NCBI GenBank assembly: GCA_003223995.1
Contig: QHYA01000187.1
Location: 1-18,898 of the forward strand
From: Acidobacteriota bacterium
GTDB taxonomy: Bacteria; Acidobacteriota; Polarisedimenticolia; QHYA01
Reading direction: 5' to 3'
Length of the DNA: 18,898 nt
Both the position numbers and the translations under genes were made by a program. The notes beneath the pieces are model-generated. The model saw only the letters and a program-made list of their open reading frames with translations. It searched no databases and was not told the origin of the DNA. Positions 13,044-18,898 of the stretch are shown here, piece by piece (the first letter of the stretch is position 1; the number at the start of each line of letters is the position of its first letter).

Positions 13044-15605
13044 CTATTCGAACTCCAGTGCCTCGGCCGGCGAGACGGCCAGGGCGAGTCGCGCCGGATA
13101 CAGCGCCGCGACCACCGTGACGAGCGCCAGCAGGGGCCAGAGCCCGGCCGCTATCCCCCAGGGAAAAGCGTACGGCAGCGTCCAGCCGGAGAACATCTCC
13201 GACAGGGACTCGACGGAGAATCCAATGAGGTAGGAGCCCAGCAGGTAGCCCAGCACGCCGCCGCAGACGACGATGCCCAGCGCTTCGACGATGATCAGAC
13301 GGATGACCTGCCGCCGCTGCGTCCCCAGCGCCTTGAGGATGCCCAGTTCCCTCCGCCTCTCGGAAACCGAGATCACGAGCGTGTTCGCCACGCCCAAGAC
13401 CGCAACCAGCAGGGCGATGGCGAGCTGGATGTACGAAAGGCTGAAGAACTGGTCCAGGATGCGGGAAATGACCTTCTTGAATTCCTTGTTGGTCATGATG
13501 AAAAGCCTGTTGGTCTTCCCCGCAAGACGCTGGCGGATCGCCGCGGCCACTTGCCTCTGGTCGACCCCCTTCTCCAGCATGATGTCGAGAGTGTCGATCC
13601 CCTCGTCCTTCCAGCGGCTCACGTAAACGCTCCGATCGACCCAGATCGTTCCCTGGTCGGACGAATAGTCTCTCACGACGGCGAGGACCGGCAGGCGGAC
13701 CGGTCCGGTCGGCGAGGGGAGCGACAGCGTGTCGCCGATGCGAACCTTGAACAGCCTGGAGAAGTTGTCGGAGACGCAGAAGGCCTCGCCGCGGGTTCCC
13801 CGGTCCATCCACCCCTTCTTGTCGCCGGCGATGATCGGCGGATCGAGGCGGCGGTATGTCCTCGCCAGGGGCAGGCTCGCGAGCAGCGGACGGCGCCCCT
13901 GGTATTCGACATGGATCCCGCGGAAAGGCTCTGCCCACCGGACTCCAGGGACCGACTCCACCTCCTGCTGGAAGTCCGGAGGGATGTGGTAGGCCTTCGA
14001 GAAGAACCGGTCCGAGGCCATGAGGTAGAAGTCCGCATTGAGCACGCCGTTGAGCCAGATGCCGTAGGAGCGGCGGTAGGAGGAGACCATTCCGCCCAGG
14101 GCGATTACGAAGGAGATGGCGACCATCAGCGCGAGCACCGTCGCGGAGGTGCGGCGCGGGGCCTGGATCAAGGAATCGGTCGCGACGCGCCCCTCCACCC
14201 CGAAGACGCTCGTCCAGGCCGGCCTCAGCACCTTGAGAAGCGGCCCGATCAGCGAGGGGGCGAGCAGCAGGGCGGCCATGTTGATAACGATCAGCGTCGC
14301 GATCGTTCCCGGCATGCCGCGCGAAGCGATGCTCGAGGCGGCGAGCAGCGCGGCCAGGGCGCAAGCCGCTCCGAGAATCAGCCGAGAGCGGCTGCTTCCT
14401 TCGCTGAACCTCTGGAAGCGCCCTTTCGCCAGCGCTTCCACGGGCTGGAGTCTCGCGGCCGCCCTCGCAGGGAAGAAGGCGGCCGCCACGGCCGTAACCA
14501 GCCCCAGGACGACCCCCACGACAAGAACCAAGGATCGGATGACGAGGACCGGAGCGGTGTGCGTCGTGCCGTAGGCGACCTCCGTCAGCCCGATCATGAA
14601 CCGGCAGACCACCCCGGCCATCGCCAGGCCCAGACAGATGCCGGCGGCCGTGCCGGCCAGCCCCACGATCGCCCCCTCGGCCAGGAACAGTCCCATCACC
14701 TGCCCCCGCGTGACACCGAGCGAGCGGAGGATGCCGATCTCGCGGCGGCGGCGCGTGGCGGCGACGGCGAAGACGTTGAAGATGAGAAACACGGCGATGA
14801 AGATTGCCTGCCAGCAGGACAGCGACATCATCGCGGCGAAGTTCTCGACGAGCACCTCCATCTGTGCGCCGCGCTGGGAAGGAGGCTCCACCGTGTAGCC
14901 CGCGCCCAGCGCCGCCTCCAGGCGCTTCCGGGCGGCCTCGAGCGGCGCCCCGGGAGCAAGCATCACGTCCACGCGGTCGAACCGCTTCCCCCGCGAGAAG
15001 GCATACTGGGCCGAGTAGAGGTCCATCAGGGCGACGTTGCCCCCGAAGGCGGTCGCGGGACCTTCGGGACGGATCAGGCCGCGGATGGTGAACGGCTTCA
15101 GGCCGTGGCCGGTCTCGAGCGTGATCCTGCCCTCACGGCCCAGGTGATGGCGCGCAGCGAACTCCTCGGTCAGGCAGATGGAATCGGGCTGAGCGAGGAA
15201 GATCAGGGGATCGTCGAGGACCTCGCTGCCGTCGCCGAAGTCCCAGTCCCGCAGCGAACGATCTCCCAGGAAATCGATGCCAAGGACCATGAGTGAGGAC
15301 TCTCCCAGCCCCTCCGGCTTGACGACGGCCTCGACGACCGGTTGCGCCGCGGCCACACCTGGCTGGGCGCGGACGATCTCCAAGGTCTCTTCGGGAAGCC
15401 CCGCCTCCCCCGCCATCACCTCGAGCTGCGTCTTGCCGGCGATCCGATCGACCGTCTGGCGCATGGAGACCTTCAGGGAAGTGGCGGAGAGCTGGATGGC
15501 GACATAGACGCCGACGCCCAGCGCCACACCGGCCGCTGTCAGCGCGGTGATGACCCAGTGCTTCTTGAAGTAGGGCCAGCTGATGCCGCGAAGGAGGAAG
15601 ACCAT
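13044..15605 (-). CDS. FtsX-family ABC permease with two core repeats (YbbP-like)
   Basis: An 853-residue permease with about ten membrane segments. One is near the N-terminus (WVITALTAAGVALGVGVYVA), followed by a large MacB-type periplasmic domain. Then come three segments of the first FtsX repeat with RRREIGILRSLGVTRGQVMG, three central segments, a second periplasmic domain, and three final segments with the matching RRRELGILKALGTQRRQVIR. Both repeats end in a conserved P-A-EAL pattern (ARLQPVEAL and LAVSPAEALEFE). Size and topology match YbbP rather than four-TM LolC/E. It likely uses ATP hydrolysis by the LolD/YbbA-like ATPase to move or release hydrophobic envelope molecules; the substrate is unknown. 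The ATG at 15605 lies 20 bp after the ATPase stop, and upstream in-frame codons look like ATPase shadow. Confidence 0.92.
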   Translation of the reverse strand: MVFLLRGISWPYFKKHWVITALTAAGVALGVGVYVAIQLSATSLKVSMRQTVDRIAGKTQLEVMAGEAGLPEETLEIVRAQPGVAAAQPVVEAVVKPEGLGESSLMVLGIDFLGDRSLRDWDFGDGSEVLDDPLIFLAQPDSICLTEEFAARHHLGREGRITLETGHGLKPFTIRGLIRPEGPATAFGGNVALMDLYSAQYAFSRGKRFDRVDVMLAPGAPLEAARKRLEAALGAGYTVEPPSQRGAQMEVLVENFAAMMSLSCWQAIFIAVFLIFNVFAVAATRRRREIGILRSLGVTRGQVMGLFLAEGAIVGLAGTAAGICLGLAMAGVVCRFMIGLTEVAYGTTHTAPVLVIRSLVLVVGVVLGLVTAVAAAFFPARAAARLQPVEALAKGRFQRFSEGSSRSRLILGAACALAALLAASSIASRGMPGTIATLIVINMAALLLAPSLIGPLLKVLRPAWTSVFGVEGRVATDSLIQAPRRTSATVLALMVAISFVIALGGMVSSYRRSYGIWLNGVLNADFYLMASDRFFSKAYHIPPDFQQEVESVPGVRWAEPFRGIHVEYQGRRPLLASLPLARTYRRLDPPIIAGDKKGWMDRGTRGEAFCVSDNFSRLFKVRIGDTLSLPSPTGPVRLPVLAVVRDYSSDQGTIWVDRSVYVSRWKDEGIDTLDIMLEKGVDQRQVAAAIRQRLAGKTNRLFIMTNKEFKKVISRILDQFFSLSYIQLAIALLVAVLGVANTLVISVSERRRELGILKALGTQRRQVIRLIIVEALGIVVCGGVLGYLLGSYLIGFSVESLSEMFSGWTLPYAFPWGIAAGLWPLLALVTVVAALYPARLALAVSPAEALEFE

Positions 15606-15625
15606 CGGGATAGGACCGGTCGAAC

Positions 15626-16336
15626 TTAGGGCTGGCTTCCGCGCGCTCTCCTGCCGGCCGGAGCGATCTGCCGGGGGAGGGTGCCGGCGCCTGTCGATGG
15701 CTCTCCCGCATCTCCGGCTTCCCCTCGCTGCTGGCGCTCCTCCCCCTCCAGATGCCCGTCGCGCAGCCTCAGGATCCTGTCGCAGGACGAGGCGGCGGCA
15801 GCGTCGTGAGTGACCATCACGAGAGTCGAACCGGTCTGGCGATTGATCTGCTGCAGCAACGCCAGGATCTCGGCTCCCGTCTTGGAGTCCAGGTTCCCCG
15901 TCGGCTCGTCCGCGAGCAGGACGACGGGATCCATCACGAGGGCGCGAGCGATGGCCACCCTCTGGCACTCCCCCCCGGACAGCTCGTCGGGGAGGTGGTC
16001 CGCGCGCCCCGACAGGCCCACCAGTCCGAGGTGCCGCAACGTCCGTTCGCGCACGAGAGGGCCCGCCTTTCTCTGCAGCCGCAAGGGCAGGGCGATGTTG
16101 TCGTACGCCGAGAGGGTGGGCAGAAGATTGAAGAACTGGAAGACGAAGCCGATCTTCTCGCGGCGCACCCGCGTCAGCTCGTCGTCCGGAAGGCCGGCCA
16201 GCTCGATGCCGTCGATGCGCACCGAGCCGCCGGTGGGCTGGTCGAGACCACCGATGAGATTGAGAAGCGTCGATTTCCCCGAGCCGGATTGTCCCATGAC
16301 AGCCGCCATCTCTCCCTTCCGGACTGTCAGCGACAC
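15626..16336 (-). CDS. LolD/YbbA-like ABC transporter ATPase, start codon lost
   Basis: The 236-residue frame from GTG at 16336 has all core ATPase motifs. They are Walker A GQSGSGKS (15-22), the Q-loop in FVFQFFNLLPTLSAYDN (Gln67), signature LSGGE (119-123), Walker B with D-loop VLLADEPTGNLD (139-150) and H-loop THD (His177). A 40-residue basic, low-complexity tail follows. Homology extends upstream of the GTG: VLENVVKIYEGKNRVVALDG is readable in frame up to about 16396, including the A-loop tyrosine. However, no ATG, GTG or TTG lies in that part, and a stop precedes it at about 16406-16408. The proper start has been lost where the M16 gene is joined on. From the GTG the product would lack its first strand and A-loop. 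It serves the adjacent FtsX permease. Confidence 0.85.
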   Translation of the reverse strand: MSLTVRKGEMAAVMGQSGSGKSTLLNLIGGLDQPTGGSVRIDGIELAGLPDDELTRVRREKIGFVFQFFNLLPTLSAYDNIALPLRLQRKAGPLVRERTLRHLGLVGLSGRADHLPDELSGGECQRVAIARALVMDPVVLLADEPTGNLDSKTGAEILALLQQINRQTGSTLVMVTHDAAAASSCDRILRLRDGHLEGEERQQRGEAGDAGEPSTGAGTLPRQIAPAGRRARGSQP

Positions 16337-18898
16337 TCCGTCGAGGGCGACGACGCGGTTCTTCCCCTCGTAGATCTTGACGACGTTCTCGAGAACATGA
16401 CGGCATCATCGACGGGAAAGAGCCGCTGCCCCGCCCGGCCCAGATCCTCGAGCGTGACGGAGCGGACCTTGTCGATCTGCTCGTCGTAGAACTCCCTCGG
16501 CAGGGAGTAGATCTCCAACTCGCCGAGGGCGGCAGCGATCTGGTCGGAGGTCTCGAGGCTGAGCGGGAAGAGACCGGCGCGGTAGTTCTGCGCTTTCCGG
16601 AGGTCCTCCTCCGTGTATCCCCCCTGCCGGAAGCGTCTCAGCGTGTCGAAGGCGGCCTCGACCGTCTCGGCGAGGCGATCGTTGCGCGTGAAGGTGCTGA
16701 CGACGAAAGGCCCGGGCTGGTGCAGTGCGCGGAAGGACGAGCGCGCGCCGTAGGAAAGCCCGCGCTTCTCTCGGATCTCCTGGTTGAGCCAGGAGGTGAA
16801 CGGGACGCCCAGGATCGTGTTGGCGACGAGCGAGGGAAAGTAGTCCGCGTCCGAGCGGCTGATCCCCACCGCTCCGATGCGGACCTGCGTCTGGTTGACG
16901 TCGGGCCGGTCGACGATCAGCACCCTCCGGCCCCGCACCTGCTCGGGCGCCGGCGCTGCCACCCGCGGAGCGGGGCGAGCGGGCCACTCTCCGAAGAGCT
17001 TCTGCACCTTCGCGAGCAACTCCCTGCTGTCGATGTCCCCCACGATGGCCAGGACCGCGTTGGAGGGGACGAAATGCTTGGCATGGAACGAGACGACATC
17101 CCCTCGCGTCAGCCCCGTCAGCGACGTCCGTGTACCCTCGGTCGGTCTCCCATAGGGATGGGAGCCGAACAGGAAGCGAGCAAAGCGCCGGTCGGCCACA
17201 GTCGAGGGATCCTCCAGCGACTGGGCCAGCTCCGCCAGGGCCTTCGCGCGCGCTCGTTCGAACTCCTCGGGTTGGAAGGACGGACGCTGGACGAGATCCG
17301 CCAGCAGGCCCAGGCCGGAAGCGAAGTCTCCCGAAAGGAACTCCGCAGAGACACCGCTGTAGTCGTGATCGACCGTCGTCGACAGGCTTCCACCGACCGA
17401 CTCGATCGCCTCGTCGAAGGCGGCTGCGTCATGCGCTCCCGCGCCATGTCTCGTCAGCTCCAGGGTCAATGAGGCGAGCCCCTCCTTCCCTTCCGGGTCT
17501 CCCGTCGATCCGCTTCGAAGGAACAGGCCGACGCTGACCATCGGCAGCTCCCGCTTCTCCGCGATCAGGACGACGAGCCCGTTGGCGAGCACCTCGCGAC
17601 GGTAGTCGGGGAGGATCCGGTGCGCTGCGGACACCGGCGCACGCAGGCCAGAGCGCGAGCCGGAACCCGGAGCCACCGCTGTCCTTCCGGCTGGAGGTCC
17701 TTCCGGAGAGCCGGAGCCGCCCGCCTGCGCGCCAGAAGAAGGGGAGGGCGAGGGAGGGCGCAGCGGCATGCAACCACACGCGGTCGCCAGCAGCAAGGGA
17801 ACGAGCGTCACAACGGTGCGGTTCCATCTCGGCAGCCAGGCGCGGGCCGCCTTCTGGACATGCTGCTTCGTCGCCGAGCCGATCTTCTCGAGGTAGTTTT
17901 CGTAACGACGCCATCCTCCGAACAGCGTCTCCATCTCGCCCAGGACCTCCCCTTTGCCGTTGCTGGTTTTCAGCCTGCGGAGGAAGCCTGCACGAAGCTG
18001 GTTCTTCGCTTTGGCCAGCTCATTCTCGGTGATTCCGTCGTTGCGAACCCGCTCGACCTCCTCGTCGAAGATCCCGAGGGCGGCCTCGGTCTGCTTGCCC
18101 GGGCGCATGTCGATGCTGAAGGTCAACAGTCCAGGATGCCGGCGCCACTCGTTCGAGCCGGACACCGAGATCGCGGTTTCGGCCCCCCGCACGAGACGTC
18201 TGTAGAGGCGGGAGGACCGTCCGTCGGAGAGGACCGCCTGCAACAGCTCCATCGCGTAGAAGTCCTCCTCCCCGGCCGCCGGGACGTGGTAGGCGACCCG
18301 GAGGGCCGGCACCTGGGCCTCCTTGTAATAGGTGATCCGCTTCTCCCCCTTCTGCCGCGGCTCGTCGTTGACGACCGCGCGAGGGGGAGCCTGCGCCGGG
18401 ATGGACGCGAAGGAGCGGCGGATCAGCCCCAGAGCGGGGGCTTCCTGGAAATTCCCCACCAGAACGATGACGGCGTTGTTGGGAGCGTAGTACGTCCGGA
18501 AGTACTGCCGGCAGTCCTCGACCGTGATGTTGTCGAGATCGGCCATCCATCCCACCACCGGCCACTGGTAGGGATGCGCGTCGTAGGCCGCGGCCGCCAG
18601 CACTTCCTCGAGCTGCCCGTCCACGTCGTTCTCGGTCCTGAAGCGCCGCTCCTCCTTCACGACCTCGCGCTCCGGATCGAGGGTTTGCTGGACGATGTTC
18701 AGTGAGGACATCCGATCCGATTCGAGCTCGCAGACCAGAGCGAGCCCCTCGGCCGGCATCTCGTCGTAGTAGGCGGTGATGTCCTTGTCGGTGAAGGCAT
18801 TGTTGCGGCCGCCCGAGGATTCCATGGTCCGGTCGAACGCTCCTGGGCCGTACTTCCTGGCGCCGCGGAACATCATGTGCTCGAAGAGATGGGAAACC
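16327..18898 (-). CDS. Double M16 metallopeptidase polypeptide with internal lipobox, 5' end outside window
   Basis: About 857 residues are visible. At the window edge VSHLFEHMMFRG gives the HxxEH zinc motif of an active M16 peptidase, with the third ligand in the EREVVKEERR region. This unit runs to its normal end, NRTVVTLVP. Without a stop it continues as LLLATACGC, a lipobox-like signal, then a Pro/Ser/Gly linker, then a second M16 unit starting at YRREVLANGLVVLIAEKREL. The second unit has no HxxEH (GLASLTLELTRHGAG instead) but keeps the R/Y substrate motif in REKRGLSYGARSSF. It is thus the non-catalytic partner. After FPVDDAVM (16396-16398) the frame drifts into the antisense-register start of the LolD gene for 22 unrelated residues. 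Two genes, an active peptidase and a lipoprotein partner, appear fused. Role: periplasmic peptide or protein degradation. Confidence 0.85.
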   Translation of the reverse strand, partial: VSHLFEHMMFRGARKYGPGAFDRTMESSGGRNNAFTDKDITAYYDEMPAEGLALVCELESDRMSSLNIVQQTLDPEREVVKEERRFRTENDVDGQLEEVLAAAAYDAHPYQWPVVGWMADLDNITVEDCRQYFRTYYAPNNAVIVLVGNFQEAPALGLIRRSFASIPAQAPPRAVVNDEPRQKGEKRITYYKEAQVPALRVAYHVPAAGEEDFYAMELLQAVLSDGRSSRLYRRLVRGAETAISVSGSNEWRRHPGLLTFSIDMRPGKQTEAALGIFDEEVERVRNDGITENELAKAKNQLRAGFLRRLKTSNGKGEVLGEMETLFGGWRRYENYLEKIGSATKQHVQKAARAWLPRWNRTVVTLVPLLLATACGCMPLRPPSPSPSSGAQAGGSGSPEGPPAGRTAVAPGSGSRSGLRAPVSAAHRILPDYRREVLANGLVVLIAEKRELPMVSVGLFLRSGSTGDPEGKEGLASLTLELTRHGAGAHDAAAFDEAIESVGGSLSTTVDHDYSGVSAEFLSGDFASGLGLLADLVQRPSFQPEEFERARAKALAELAQSLEDPSTVADRRFARFLFGSHPYGRPTEGTRTSLTGLTRGDVVSFHAKHFVPSNAVLAIVGDIDSRELLAKVQKLFGEWPARPAPRVAAPAPEQVRGRRVLIVDRPDVNQTQVRIGAVGISRSDADYFPSLVANTILGVPFTSWLNQEIREKRGLSYGARSSFRALHQPGPFVVSTFTRNDRLAETVEAAFDTLRRFRQGGYTEEDLRKAQNYRAGLFPLSLETSDQIAAALGELEIYSLPREFYDEQIDKVRSVTLEDLGRAGQRLFPVDDAVMFSRTSSRSTRGRTASSPSTECR

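Noticed and set aside
12087..15296. A very long open frame (over 1000 codons) on the plus strand opposite the patatin and FtsX genes.
   Set aside because: It is low-complexity, rich in Arg/Gly/Asp/His and shows no domain. It is an antisense shadow of strongly supported minus-strand genes in GC-rich DNA.
13044..16409. Treating the entire open frame of the FtsX permease (start 16409) as one 1121-residue protein.
   Set aside because: The first 268 codons are an out-of-register reading of the LolD-like ATPase. The permease homology starts at the ATG at 15605.

Overview
This is a high-GC, gene-dense stretch from a Gram-negative (diderm) bacterium. The diderm evidence is two lipoprotein signals, a LolD/YbbA-type ATPase with its FtsX-family permease, and periplasm-type M16 peptidases. 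Lineage cannot be settled from the window. The mix of an NtrC-type two-component pair, a SpoIIE-type phosphatase and a Cys-rich secreted protein would fit Acidobacteriota or a similar group, but that is inference. I saw no rRNA, tRNA or CRISPR array.

Left edge (1-1011): a scar region. The C-terminal part of an NmrA-like NAD(P)-binding protein (minus strand) is joined at about 350-356 to the N-terminal SAM-like domain of an integron-type tyrosine recombinase. Next to it lie a gene-poor stretch with a strong nested inverted repeat (664-718) and a small Cys-rich protein on the plus strand. Plus-strand genes follow: a membrane-anchored TPR protein and a MurG-like glycosyltransferase (1064-2873).

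Minus-strand block (9599 to 2972): an NtrC-family response regulator, its histidine kinase, a glycerophosphodiester phosphodiesterase (apparently frameshifted from a membrane-anchor start), an ABC-2 exporter whose ATPase carries an internal deletion, the exporter permease, and a secreted Cys-rich protein.

Centre (9600-12068): an intergenic region with a previously unlisted 36-residue membrane peptide and a palindrome flanked by direct repeats 21 bp apart. After it come an S26B-like (Ser/His) peptidase and a divergent GAF/SpoIIE-type phosphatase.

Right part, minus strand (18898 to 12105): an envelope operon. It has a double-M16 peptidase polypeptide with a lipobox in its middle, a LolD/YbbA-like ATPase, a ten-TM YbbP-like permease and a patatin-like lipoprotein.

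Two patterns cut across the genes. First, four junctions look like small deletions or fusions, in or between genes that should be intact: NmrA/integrase, the ABC ATPase, M16/M16 and M16/LolD. A likely frameshift lies in the phosphodiesterase. Together they suggest genome decay or assembly error. Second, several genes without a Shine-Dalgarno sequence have a -10-like box directly before the start codon, suggesting leaderless transcripts.
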